From contig JAIYBT010000010.1 in the NCBI GenBank assembly GCA_027488395.1, positions 186,001 to 250,000 on the forward strand: a stretch of 64,000 nucleotides of DNA. Reading direction: 5' to 3'. The DNA comes from Methylophilaceae bacterium (GTDB lineage Bacteria > Pseudomonadota > Gammaproteobacteria > Burkholderiales > Methylophilaceae). Shown one piece after another: positions 1 through 7,862 of this stretch. Below the pieces are notes generated by a model. The model worked only from the letters and a program-made list of their open reading frames with translations. It was not told where the DNA came from and ran no database searches. Within the stretch, counting starts at the first letter, position 1, and the number at the start of each line of letters is the position of its first letter. The position numbers were made by a program, and so were the translations under genes.

Positions 1-73
1 CAAAAATTTAAGGGTATTGTAGTCAGGCTAAATATAGAAAAACTTAACTCACCCTTTCGTCATCAAGTAGTTT

Positions 74-97
74 AATCAGCCAATGTGTTGGCTGATT
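74..97. terminator. Perfect 10-bp hairpin upstream of pycA
   Basis: Arms at 74-83 and 88-97 are perfectly complementary around a TGTG loop. Only a short T run follows on either strand, so this is a weak intrinsic terminator candidate, probably for a gene left of the window, or a leader structure for pycA. Nothing else is recognisable in positions 1-143. Confidence 0.4.
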
Positions 98-143
98 TCA
101 TAAGAAACATATTTCATCCTTTTAACTTTCTTAAGGGTTACGC

Positions 144-1562
144 GTGTTTAAGAAAATTCTAATCGCCAATCGCGGTGAAATTGCAGTGCGTATCGTGCGC
201 GCTTGTTCAGAAATGGGTATTAAATCCGTTGCAATTTATGCGGATGCAGACCGTCACGCTTTACATGTAAAAAAAGCGGATGAAGCGTATAACATTGGCG
301 CTGATCCTGTCGCTGGCTACTTAAATGCACACAATATTGTCAATATTGCTGTCGCTGCAGGCTGTGATGCCTTGCATCCTGGCTATGGTTTTTTATCCGA
401 AAATCCAGAATTAGCAGAAGTATGTGTGCGTCGTGGCATTAAATTTATCGGACCAGATGCCAACGTGATCCGCCAAATGGGCGATAAAATTCAAGCGCGT
501 AATGCCATGATTGCAGCGGGCATTCCTTGCGTTCCTGGCAGTGATGGTAATTTGGAGTCGCTGGAAGCCGCTGTCAAATTGGCCGCAACCATTGGTTATC
601 CAGTCATGCTAAAAGCAACAAATGGCGGGGGTGGCCGCGGCATTCGCCGTTGCGACAACGAAAAAGAATTACTCAGTAATTATGATCGCGTCATCTCTGA
701 AGCCAGTAAAGCATTTGGTAAGCCTGAAGTATTTTTAGAAAAATGTGTCGTCCATCCTAGACATATTGAAGTGCAAGTGTTGGCCGATGCACAAGGCAAT
801 GTCATCCATTTATTTGAGCGTGATTGTTCAATTCAGCGCCGTAATCAAAAACTGATTGAAATCGCGCCCTCGCCACAGTTGACACAAGCCCAACGTGAAT
901 ATATTGGCGGTCTCGGCGTTAAAGCTGCCAAAGCCGTCAATTATGAAAATGCGGGTACGGTCGAGTTTTTACTTGATAGCGACAACAATTTCTATTTTAT
1001 GGAAATGAACACGCGATTACAGGTGGAACATACGGTGACTGAAACGATTACTGGCGTGGATATCGTGCAGGAACAAATCCGTGTTGCCGCTGGTTTACCA
1101 TTGCAGTATAAACAAAACGAAATCGCGTTTCGTGGCTTTGCCATGGAGTATCGCATCAACGCCGAAGACCCTAAAAAAGACTTTTTACCTAGCTTTGGTA
1201 AAATCACGCGCTACTACGCACCTGGCGGACCTGGCGTACGCATGGATGCAGCAATTTACAGTGGCTATGTCATTCCCCCCTATTACGATTCCATGTGTGC
1301 AAAACTCACCGTGTGGGCCTTGGATTGGGATAGCGTGATTGAACGCGGGCGTCGCGCATTGAACGATATGATTGTGTATGGGGTAAAAACCACGATTCCT
1401 TACTACCAACAAATCATGCAGCATCCAGACTTTAGAGACGCCAATTTCAATACCAGTTTTGTCGAGTCACATCCAGAACTGATTGAGTACGATACTGGCT
1501 TGCCAAAAGAGCTGATGGCGGCTGCGATTGCGGTGGCGATTGCCGCGCATGAAGGCGCTTAA
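144..1562 (+). CDS. pycA: Pyruvate carboxylase subunit A (biotin carboxylase)
   Basis: This is a 472-residue ATP-grasp biotin carboxylase. It carboxylates the biotin of the partner subunit using ATP and bicarbonate. The N-terminal KILIANRGEIAVRI block, the glycine-rich ATP loop (KATNGGGGRGIR) and the EMNTRLQVEHTVTE active-site segment are all present, and the length is normal for an AccC/PycA protein. The start is GTG at 144, preceded by AAGGG at 133-137. Because the next gene, 45 nt downstream, encodes the carboxyltransferase/biotin subunit, the pair is best read as two-subunit pyruvate carboxylase, supplying oxaloacetate from pyruvate. From this subunit alone, acetyl-CoA carboxylase AccC would be equally possible; the neighbour decides. 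Confidence 0.9.
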   Translation: MFKKILIANRGEIAVRIVRACSEMGIKSVAIYADADRHALHVKKADEAYNIGADPVAGYLNAHNIVNIAVAAGCDALHPGYGFLSENPELAEVCVRRGIKFIGPDANVIRQMGDKIQARNAMIAAGIPCVPGSDGNLESLEAAVKLAATIGYPVMLKATNGGGGRGIRRCDNEKELLSNYDRVISEASKAFGKPEVFLEKCVVHPRHIEVQVLADAQGNVIHLFERDCSIQRRNQKLIEIAPSPQLTQAQREYIGGLGVKAAKAVNYENAGTVEFLLDSDNNFYFMEMNTRLQVEHTVTETITGVDIVQEQIRVAAGLPLQYKQNEIAFRGFAMEYRINAEDPKKDFLPSFGKITRYYAPGGPGVRMDAAIYSGYVIPPYYDSMCAKLTVWALDWDSVIERGRRALNDMIVYGVKTTIPYYQQIMQHPDFRDANFNTSFVESHPELIEYDTGLPKELMAAAIAVAIAAHEGA

Positions 1563-1607
1563 CTTTAATTTTATTTCTAACAACATCATTCACAGACACC
1601 AATCACT

Positions 1608-3458
1608 ATGAGCAAAATACATGTCACCGAACTGGTTTTAAGAGACGGCCATCAATCCATGATTGCCACGCGCATGCGTACTGAAGACATGCTACCAATT
1701 TGTGGCAAGTTAGATGAAATTGGCTTTTGGTCATTAGAAGCGTGGGGCGGCGCCACCTTTGACGCTTGCGTGCGCTTTTTAAAAGAAGATCCTTGGGAGC
1801 GTTTGCGTAGCCTACGTAAAGCGCTGCCAAATACGCCGATTAATATGCTGTTGCGTGGCCAAAACTTGTTGGGCTATCGCCATTATTCAGATGATGTGGT
1901 GCAAGCATTTGTTAAACAATCCGCCAATAACGGTGTGGATGTGTTTAGAATTTTTGATGCCATGAACGATGTGCGCAACCTGACCGCCGCGATCAAGGCG
2001 GTTAAAGCGGTTAAAAAACACGCCATTGGCACGCTGTCTTTCACGACTAGCCCAGTGCATGATATCGCCTACTTTGTTGGCATGGCTAAACAACTTGAAG
2101 CCCTAGGCTGCGACAGTATTGGTGTAAAAGACATGGCTGGCTTACTTACCCCAACCATGGCGGGTGAATTGGTCAAAGCGCTCAAAGCCGCCGTCAGTTT
2201 ACCTATCCACATGCACAGCCATGCCACTTCTGGCTTAGCCAGCATGGTGATGTTACGTAGTATCGATAATGGTGTGGATATCATCGATACCTGTAACTCC
2301 TCTTTTGCAGAAGGTGCCAGCCACCCTTCCACTGAAAGTTTGGTGGCGGCGCTGCGTGGGACGCAATATGACACCGGCCTAGATTTAGGCAAACTGCAAG
2401 AAGTCACCGCCTATTTCAAAGAAGTGCGACGTAAATACTGGCAATTTGAAAGCGAGTTTACTGGCGTAGATACCCGTGTATTGGTTAACCAAGTGCCTGG
2501 CGGCATGATCTCAAACTTATCAAACCAGCTAAAAGAACAAGGCGCTATCAACCGTATGGATGAAGTGTTGGCTGAGATCCCGCGCGTGCGTGAAGATTTA
2601 GGCTTTCCTCCGTTGGTGACCCCGACCTCACAAATTGTAGGCACCCAAGCGGTACTCAATGTGTTGACGGGTTCACGCTATAAATCAATCACCAATGAAG
2701 TGAAAAACTATTTATTGGGCCAATACGGTCAATCCCCAGCCGCTGTTAATGCCGAAGTCAGACAACTGGCTGTAGGCAATGCAGAAGTGATTACTTGTCG
2801 TCCAGCAGATTTATTAGAACCTGAAATGGTGAAACTACAATCCGAAGCGGAACGCTTTGCCAATACTGAAGAGGATGTGCTGACCTATGCCATGTTCCCC
2901 GATATTGGTAAAACCTTTTTGCAAGAGCGCAATGCGGGTTCATTACAACCAGAAGCGTTATTGAGTAAAGATGCCGCCCATCAACAAACTGGCGCTGCCC
3001 GCTTTGCCCCCACCGAGTTTAATATTACCTTGCATGGTGAAACCTTCCACATACAACTCACAGGCAGCGGCCACAGTGGTGAAGAGCGTCGCCCTTACTA
3101 TGTGAAATTAGATGGCATTTCTGAAGAGGTATTTGTAGAAACCTTGAACGAAATGGAAGTCAGCAGTGCTGGATCAAACGGTGGCAAGAAAAAAGCCTCA
3201 GCTGGCGTCACTTCCAGTGGCCGTCCGCGGCCAAACCACGAGGGCTGTATCACCACCGCCATGCCTGGCACTATTGTCGCTGTGAAGGTTAAAGCGGGCG
3301 ATAAAGTGTCAGCAGGCGATGGCGTGTTGGTGATCGAAGCCATGAAAATGGAAAACGAAATCCAAACGGGTATCAGCGGTACGGTGCTGGCAATCCATGT
3401 TGAAAAAGGCGATAGCGTCACCCCAGACGAAACCTTGATTGAAATTCAACCTGAATAA
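1608..3458 (+). CDS. pycB: Pyruvate carboxylase subunit B (carboxyltransferase and biotin domain)
   Basis: This 616-residue protein resembles oxaloacetate decarboxylase alpha subunits. It has an N-terminal HMGL-like TIM-barrel carboxyltransferase domain (LRDGHQS near residue 12, metal-binding HMHSHATSG near residue 200), a conserved middle domain, a Lys/Ser/Gly-rich linker near residues 525-540 and a C-terminal biotinyl domain. The biotin-acceptor lysine is K580 in VIEAMKMENE. No membrane partner (OadB) or gamma subunit is adjacent, so carboxylation of pyruvate is more likely than sodium-pumping decarboxylation. A strong terminator follows directly after the stop codon. Confidence 0.9.
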   Translation: MSKIHVTELVLRDGHQSMIATRMRTEDMLPICGKLDEIGFWSLEAWGGATFDACVRFLKEDPWERLRSLRKALPNTPINMLLRGQNLLGYRHYSDDVVQAFVKQSANNGVDVFRIFDAMNDVRNLTAAIKAVKAVKKHAIGTLSFTTSPVHDIAYFVGMAKQLEALGCDSIGVKDMAGLLTPTMAGELVKALKAAVSLPIHMHSHATSGLASMVMLRSIDNGVDIIDTCNSSFAEGASHPSTESLVAALRGTQYDTGLDLGKLQEVTAYFKEVRRKYWQFESEFTGVDTRVLVNQVPGGMISNLSNQLKEQGAINRMDEVLAEIPRVREDLGFPPLVTPTSQIVGTQAVLNVLTGSRYKSITNEVKNYLLGQYGQSPAAVNAEVRQLAVGNAEVITCRPADLLEPEMVKLQSEAERFANTEEDVLTYAMFPDIGKTFLQERNAGSLQPEALLSKDAAHQQTGAARFAPTEFNITLHGETFHIQLTGSGHSGEERRPYYVKLDGISEEVFVETLNEMEVSSAGSNGGKKKASAGVTSSGRPRPNHEGCITTAMPGTIVAVKVKAGDKVSAGDGVLVIEAMKMENEIQTGISGTVLAIHVEKGDSVTPDETLIEIQPE

Positions 3459-3479
3459 TTCAACCCACCGTTCAATGTT

Positions 3480-3513
3480 AAAATCCTCGAAACTTATCTT
3501 TCGAGGATTTTTT
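3480..3513 (+). terminator. Intrinsic terminator of the pycAB operon
   Basis: A 13-bp perfect stem (3480-3492 with 3499-3511, loop CTTATC) runs into a T tract ending at 3513. It lies 22 nt after the pycB stop. Its 3' arm contains GAGG (3503-3506), the only plausible ribosome-binding site of the next gene, whose start lies within 6 nt of the T tract. Confidence 0.8.
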
Positions 3514-3518
3514 GTTTG

Positions 3519-4109
3519 ATGCAACGTCCTTTGGTACTCGCCTCATCCTCCCCCTACCGTCGAGCCGTGCTCGAAAAGCTCCACTACCCATTCACGGTTC
3601 AATCGCCTGAGATTGATGAAACGCCGCTCGCAAACGAATCGCCGCAAGCTACTTCCTTGCGTCTCGCCCAAGCCAAAGCCAAAAAAATTGCATTACACAC
3701 ACCAGATGCATTGATTATTGGGTGTGATCAAGTTGCCACTGTCGATGACATGCACATAGGCAAACCAGGCACACACGAAAAAGCAGTGGCTCAACTGCAT
3801 TTTCTCAGCGGCAAAGAAGTCGTATTTTATAGTGCGATATGTTTATACGACGCACAACATCAATATATGCAAGCAACCAGCGTACCCTATTACGTTAAAT
3901 TTAAAGCCCTGACCGCCAATGTCATTGAACAATACCTGCAACTGGAGCAACCTTACGATTGCGCGGGTAGCGCTAAATCTGAGGGCCTAGGCATTGCCCT
4001 GCTTGAGTATATGCGTGGCGATGACCCCAATGCGCTCATCGGCTTACCATTGATTGCGTTAATTGATATGCTGGCCAATGCAGGTCAACCCTTGTTTAAT
4101 GCCAATTAA
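3519..4109 (+). CDS. Maf-family nucleotide pyrophosphatase, YceF-like (7-methyl-GTP type)
   Basis: This 196-residue Maf/Ham1-fold protein hydrolyses non-canonical or methylated nucleoside triphosphates. It has the N-terminal LASSSPYRRAVLEKL motif, the EIDETP segment, IIGCDQV with its catalytic acid, GKP and the C-terminal GLPLIAL block. SSPYRRA, CAGS.KSEG and DPNALIGLP match the E. coli YceF subgroup, which acts on m7GTP, rather than YhdE (dTTP/UTP). Translation may begin at ATG 3519 or at the TTG immediately before it (3516). The only GAGG is 12 nt upstream of the ATG, inside the preceding terminator stem. Confidence 0.85.
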   Translation: MQRPLVLASSSPYRRAVLEKLHYPFTVQSPEIDETPLANESPQATSLRLAQAKAKKIALHTPDALIIGCDQVATVDDMHIGKPGTHEKAVAQLHFLSGKEVVFYSAICLYDAQHQYMQATSVPYYVKFKALTANVIEQYLQLEQPYDCAGSAKSEGLGIALLEYMRGDDPNALIGLPLIALIDMLANAGQPLFNAN

Positions 4110-4196
4110 CGCTAGATGACGCAGACTTTAATAATTGACCTGAAATAAAACCCTCGCATAAAACCAAACATATGCGTGCATTAAGAAAGGTGATTG

Positions 4197-5618
4197 ATGA
4201 AACCCCATTATTTGTTATGTGCTGTCGTGCTCGCTTGCCAACCCTTAACCGCTGCTGAGTTAGTCAGTCCGATCACGGATCAAGCGCAGGTGGCAGTGAC
4301 CATTTATAACGAAGATTTAGCATTGATTAAAGATCATCGTAAGCTACCGTTGGGTCAGGGCCAATCCGCGCTTTCACTGCGCGATGTGAGTGCTTTAATG
4401 AAACCAGAAACGGCTTTGCTACGCAGTTTGCTGCCAAACACCCGCTTGAACGTATTAGAGCAAAACTTTGATTTTGATTTACTCTCGCCACAAAAATTGC
4501 TAGAAAAACACGTTGGCAAAAGCGTGACCGTGATTAAAACCAACCCCACCACTGGCCAAGAAACCGCCATGCCTGCAACGATTTTATCGGCACAAAATGG
4601 GATTGTGCTAAAACTCGGCGACCAAATAGAAACCAGCGTCCCCGGCCGTATTGTGTATCCTAACGTCCCCGGCCAACTGAAAGACCGCCCGACGCTCACC
4701 ACACAGCTTGACTACAAAGGGCCGCTGGCAGCCAGTGTAGAGTTAAGTTATCTCACGGGTGGCTTGCAATGGCGAGCAGATTACGTGGCTGAGCTTAATC
4801 AACAAGAAACCGCACTGGATTTATCCGCTTGGGTCACTCTCACCAATACCAGTGGCACCGCCTACCCCAACGCCAAAGTGCAATTGGTGGCAGGCGATGT
4901 CAACCGCGTGCAGGAAGTCATGCAGCCTAAAGCCATGATGATGCGCACTGAAGCCGTGATGGATGCTGCACCCATGCCAACGGAACAGTCGTTACTGGAA
5001 TATCACTTATACACCTTGCCGCTGACCACAACGATTGCCGAAAACCAAACCAAACAAGTCGCTTTATTATCAGCAAACCAAATCCCCGCCCAAAAAGAAC
5101 TGCTGCTGAGCGGCAGCGATTATTACTATCAAGGGCAATATCGCGCGCTGGAGAAAAAACAAAAGGTACAAGTGTTTATCTCGTTTGAAAACAAAGAACG
5201 GACAAAATTGGGCTTACCCCTGCCTAAAGGGGTGATGCGCGTGTATAAAAAAGACTTAGAAGGTAACGCGCAATTTGTTGGCGAAGACCAGATCGACCAC
5301 ACCGCCAAAAACGACACCGTGCGATTGAAGCTTGGCAATGCCTTTGATGTGACTGCAGACCGCGTACAAACGGATTTTAAAAACCTTGCTAAGCCCAATG
5401 CTAGCCCCATCTATGAGAGCGCCTATGCCATTACCCTGCATAACGCCAAAAAAGAAGCCGTGACTGTCACCGTGCAAGAACCGATCAATGGCGATTGGAA
5501 AATACTCAATAGCAATCTCCCCCATCAAAAAACCAATGCCCACTTAGCCACCTGGCAAGTCAACGTGCCCGCAGAAGGTCAAGCCACCCTAAGCTATCGG
5601 GTGCAAGTTAAGTATTAA
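4197..5618 (+). CDS. Exported DUF4139 domain protein of unknown function
   Basis: This 473-residue protein has a cleavable-looking signal peptide (MKPHYLLCAVVLACQPLTAAE), predicting export to the periplasm. The rest is beta-rich, with the LTYLTGGL-like core (SYLTGGLQWRADYVAEL) typical of DUF4139 proteins, and it ends with a DUF4139 C-terminal beta domain. There are no catalytic motifs I can name. ATG 4197 is preferred over TTG 4194 because AAGAAAGG lies 6 nt upstream of it. It sits between maf and the RsmI-like gene, which are otherwise often close neighbours, so it may be an insertion into that pair. The function is unknown. Confidence 0.75.
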   Translation: MKPHYLLCAVVLACQPLTAAELVSPITDQAQVAVTIYNEDLALIKDHRKLPLGQGQSALSLRDVSALMKPETALLRSLLPNTRLNVLEQNFDFDLLSPQKLLEKHVGKSVTVIKTNPTTGQETAMPATILSAQNGIVLKLGDQIETSVPGRIVYPNVPGQLKDRPTLTTQLDYKGPLAASVELSYLTGGLQWRADYVAELNQQETALDLSAWVTLTNTSGTAYPNAKVQLVAGDVNRVQEVMQPKAMMMRTEAVMDAAPMPTEQSLLEYHLYTLPLTTTIAENQTKQVALLSANQIPAQKELLLSGSDYYYQGQYRALEKKQKVQVFISFENKERTKLGLPLPKGVMRVYKKDLEGNAQFVGEDQIDHTAKNDTVRLKLGNAFDVTADRVQTDFKNLAKPNASPIYESAYAITLHNAKKEAVTVTVQEPINGDWKILNSNLPHQKTNAHLATWQVNVPAEGQATLSYRVQVKY

Positions 5619-5627
5619 GTCTGACGA

Positions 5628-5676
5628 AGACCAATTGCCCCTCACGATGCGTCACTTAAGTGCGGGGTTTTGGTCT
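5628..5676 (+). terminator. Interrupted inverted repeat after the DUF4139 gene
   Basis: AGACCAA (5628-5634) pairs with TTGGTCT (5670-5676), and an inner CCCC (5638-5641) pairs with GGGG (5664-5667). No T tract follows directly; the nearest is at about 5694. It is probably a 3'-end structure of the DUF4139 transcript rather than a classical terminator. Confidence 0.4.
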
Positions 5677-5719
5677 GCGCGTGGGATAATGCATTTTTTT
5701 AGATAATTGATTGCATGCC

Positions 5720-6433
5720 ATGGCCAATGGAACCCTCTATTTTATTCCCGTCCCACTGACCGAAGACACCACCCCACAGCAAGTGTTACCCGCTGAGGTG
5801 CTCACGCAAATCCATCAGTTGCAACACTTTATTGTTGAAAACGAAAAAACTGCACGTCATATTCTCGCCGCCAGTGGTCACCCCACGCCCATGCGTGAGT
5901 TACATTTGTATCTACTAAACAAGGATACGCCCACCAAAGAACTCAATGCCCTGTTACAACCCCTGCAAAAAGGCTTAGATGTTGGCCTGATGAGCGAAGC
6001 AGGATGCCCTGGCATTGCCGACCCAGGCGCCAACTTAGCTTCACTGGCACATCACAAAGGCTTTAAAGTCGCGCCATTGATTGGCCCAAGCAGTTTGCTA
6101 TTGAGTTTGATGGCGAGCGGCTTAAATGGTCAACGTTTTACCTTTTTAGGCTATTTACCCGCCGAAAAAAATGAGCGGGTAAAAACCATTAAAGGCATTG
6201 AATTCGATTCTAAAAAACAACAAGCCACACAATTATTTATCGAAACCCCCTACCGTAACCAGCACGTGCTCGAAGACCTGATTGCCACCCTACAACCACA
6301 AACGCGCCTGTGTGTGGCTTGTAATGTCACGGGCAAAGACGAGCTGATTGTCACCAAAACCATCGCCGACTGGAAAAAAGCCACCCTCCCCGACTTGCAT
6401 AAAAAACCAACTGTGTTTTTATTGCTGGCTTAA
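5720..6433 (+). CDS. RsmI-like SAM-dependent methyltransferase (tetrapyrrole methylase family)
   Basis: This 237-residue protein has the tetrapyrrole/corrin methylase fold: an N-terminal TLYFIPVPL strand, the MSEAGCPGIADPG loop and the IGPSSLLLSLMASGLNGQ segment that forms the SAM pocket. RsmI 2'-O-methylates C1402 of 16S rRNA, but RsmI is usually about 280 residues with a C-terminal extension. This shorter protein belongs to the RsmI-like paralog group of Betaproteobacteria, and its substrate cannot be assigned. ATG 5720 is chosen; an in-frame TTG lies at 5711 and an out-of-frame ATG at 5715. It converges on hxlR with a 14-nt gap. Confidence 0.75.
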   Translation: MANGTLYFIPVPLTEDTTPQQVLPAEVLTQIHQLQHFIVENEKTARHILAASGHPTPMRELHLYLLNKDTPTKELNALLQPLQKGLDVGLMSEAGCPGIADPGANLASLAHHKGFKVAPLIGPSSLLLSLMASGLNGQRFTFLGYLPAEKNERVKTIKGIEFDSKKQQATQLFIETPYRNQHVLEDLIATLQPQTRLCVACNVTGKDELIVTKTIADWKKATLPDLHKKPTVFLLLA

Positions 6434-6447
6434 ATTGTCTGCTCGCG

Positions 6448-6918
6448 CTAAAAACGCACCCTACGTAAACCTGACCCCATCGGTAACGCTGGAGCCCCCT
6501 CATTGGCATCGTAGCGCCGCTGTGCCTCAAGCACGGCTGCCATATGGGTTTCTGACCACACGCGTAATGCCGCCAGCAAACCCACCAAAGTGCTGCCCAA
6601 TGCAGTGATGGTGTACTCCACTCGCGGCGGCACCGTCGGGTACACCTGACGCGCAATCAAGCCATCTCGCTCCAAACCACGCAACGTTTGTGTGAGCATT
6701 TTTTGCGAAATACCGCCAATCTCCTGCTGCAAGGTACTAAAACGCTTGGTTTCGCTTTCTAATAAGCCAAGCACCAACACCGTCCACTTATCCGCAATCC
6801 GATTCAGCATCAACCGCGTTGGGCACGCGGCCTGGTACGCATTCCAACCATGGGCAATCTGCAAACCTTGTATGGCTTGTGTCTGTATCGCGTTGGGCTG
6901 CTTAGTGTCGTTTGTCAT
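6448..6918 (-). CDS. HxlR-family transcriptional regulator
   Basis: This 156-residue winged-helix protein has the HxlR signature: CPTRLMLNRIADKWTVLVL, then FSTLQQEIGGISQKMLTQTL and an RVEYTITALGSTL wing. A single cysteine (CPTR, near residue 32) occupies the place where YodB/HypR-type members carry their redox- or electrophile-sensing cysteine. It is divergent from a secreted SnoaL-like gene with a 172-nt shared intergenic region, the usual arrangement for a regulator controlling its neighbour. The inducer is unknown; sensing of reactive carbonyl or quinone compounds is only an analogy. Confidence 0.85.
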   Translation of the reverse strand: MTNDTKQPNAIQTQAIQGLQIAHGWNAYQAACPTRLMLNRIADKWTVLVLGLLESETKRFSTLQQEIGGISQKMLTQTLRGLERDGLIARQVYPTVPPRVEYTITALGSTLVGLLAALRVWSETHMAAVLEAQRRYDANEGAPALPMGSGLRRVRF

Positions 6919-6996
6919 GGTGTTGCCTTTCTATTTAGGTGTTAGATGTTGGTCAATCAATAAACAGCCTGATGTTGTATTCATCGCCCTTAAGTT

Positions 6997-7027
6997 ACCT
7001 TTAGGTGCCTACTTACTAAAAGTGACT
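6997..7027. promoter_or_regulatory. Candidate HxlR operator between hxlR and the SnoaL-like gene
   Basis: Two dyad elements lie close together: ACCTTTAGGT at 6997-7006 and ACTTACTAAAAGTGACT at 7011-7027. The second has a TACTnnnAGT-type core and mismatched flanks. They sit about 65-95 nt upstream of the SnoaL-like start and about 80-110 nt upstream of hxlR. The sites are seen; binding is inferred. Confidence 0.4.
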
Positions 7028-7090
7028 ATTGCAATTATGATGCCGTCAATCGCTACTTTGCAAGCGATTTAATTTAGAAAGGAAACCCTA

Positions 7091-7576
7091 ATGCATTGGT
7101 TTAAACCCTTAATAAGCACTTTATTGTTCACTACCCTATTACTGAAAGGCACCCACACCATGGCACAAGACCACACCCAACAAAACAAACAACTCCTGGC
7201 CCAATTTGCCGAAACAATCTTTGTTAAAAAAGACTTAAGCCAATTACCCAAATGGATGGCGCCAAACTACATTCAACACAACCCCCTTGTGCCACAGGGT
7301 TTAGCTGGCTTTGAAAGCTTTTTTACCACTTGGTTTAAAGCCGTCCCAGACTGGCAATACACCCTTGAAAAACTGGTTGCCGAAGGCGATACCGTATGGG
7401 CTTATGGCGTGTATTCCGGCACCCAACAGGGTGATTGGTTAGGCATACCCGCGACAGGCAAGCATTACAGCATTCATGCCGTGGATATTTTTAGGATTGA
7501 AGATGGCAAATTGGCCGAACATTGGGATGTGCTGGATGCCTATGGCTTATTTAAACAATTGGGTGTGATTCAATAA
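7091..7576 (+). CDS. Exported SnoaL-like (NTF2-fold) protein, ester cyclase type
   Basis: This 161-residue protein has an N-terminal signal peptide (MHWFKPLISTLLFTTLLLKG, cleavage likely after TMA) followed by a SnoaL/ester-cyclase-like NTF2 fold: YIQHNPLVPQGLAGFESFF, FKAVPDWQY, a WAYGVYSGTQQG strand and the HAVDIFRIEDGKLAEHWDV signature. Bacterial relatives are mostly uncharacterised. A good ribosome-binding site, AGAAAGGAAA, precedes ATG 7091. Its likely regulator is the divergent HxlR protein. An inducible periplasmic detoxification role is possible but is inference from the regulator type. Confidence 0.75.
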   Translation: MHWFKPLISTLLFTTLLLKGTHTMAQDHTQQNKQLLAQFAETIFVKKDLSQLPKWMAPNYIQHNPLVPQGLAGFESFFTTWFKAVPDWQYTLEKLVAEGDTVWAYGVYSGTQQGDWLGIPATGKHYSIHAVDIFRIEDGKLAEHWDVLDAYGLFKQLGVIQ

Positions 7577-7589
7577 GGGTTGATGGGAA

Positions 7590-7618
7590 AATCAGGCCTC
7601 TAGCGATGAGGCCTGATT
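7590..7618 (+). terminator. Hairpin terminator candidate after the SnoaL-like gene
   Basis: A perfect 11-bp stem AATCAGGCCTC/GAGGCCTGATT has a 7-nt loop and lies 13 nt after the stop codon. The downstream T content is modest. Positions 7619-7862, up to dinB, hold nothing else that I recognise. Confidence 0.55.
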
Positions 7619-7862
7619 GTTGATTTATATGTTGATACTGCCAAGGATTTAGCAGAATAGCCTCACTTATTTTAATAAAACCTACCGCAAGCACAGGATA
7701 CGCAACGCCTAAAAAAGCAACGTTGCTTTTACATGCCTCTTTATTGACCCTCATGGGATAATTTTGCATGGGAGAACACTCAATCACCCTTTAACTTTTG
7801 ATGATATGTATCTTTATGTTTAAACATGCGCCTTTTTTTTGTGATGTTGCTAAATCGTAACC

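Noticed and set aside
144-1562. Acetyl-CoA carboxylase AccC
   Set aside because: The sequence alone fits AccC, but the adjacent gene is an OadA/PycB-type subunit and no accB is present, so pyruvate carboxylase is the better reading.
2069-2407. 112-codon ORF antisense to pycB, and similar long antisense ORFs (4355-4702, 12444-12815, 13923-14276)
   Set aside because: All lie wholly within well-supported genes on the other strand and reflect codon bias of the real gene.
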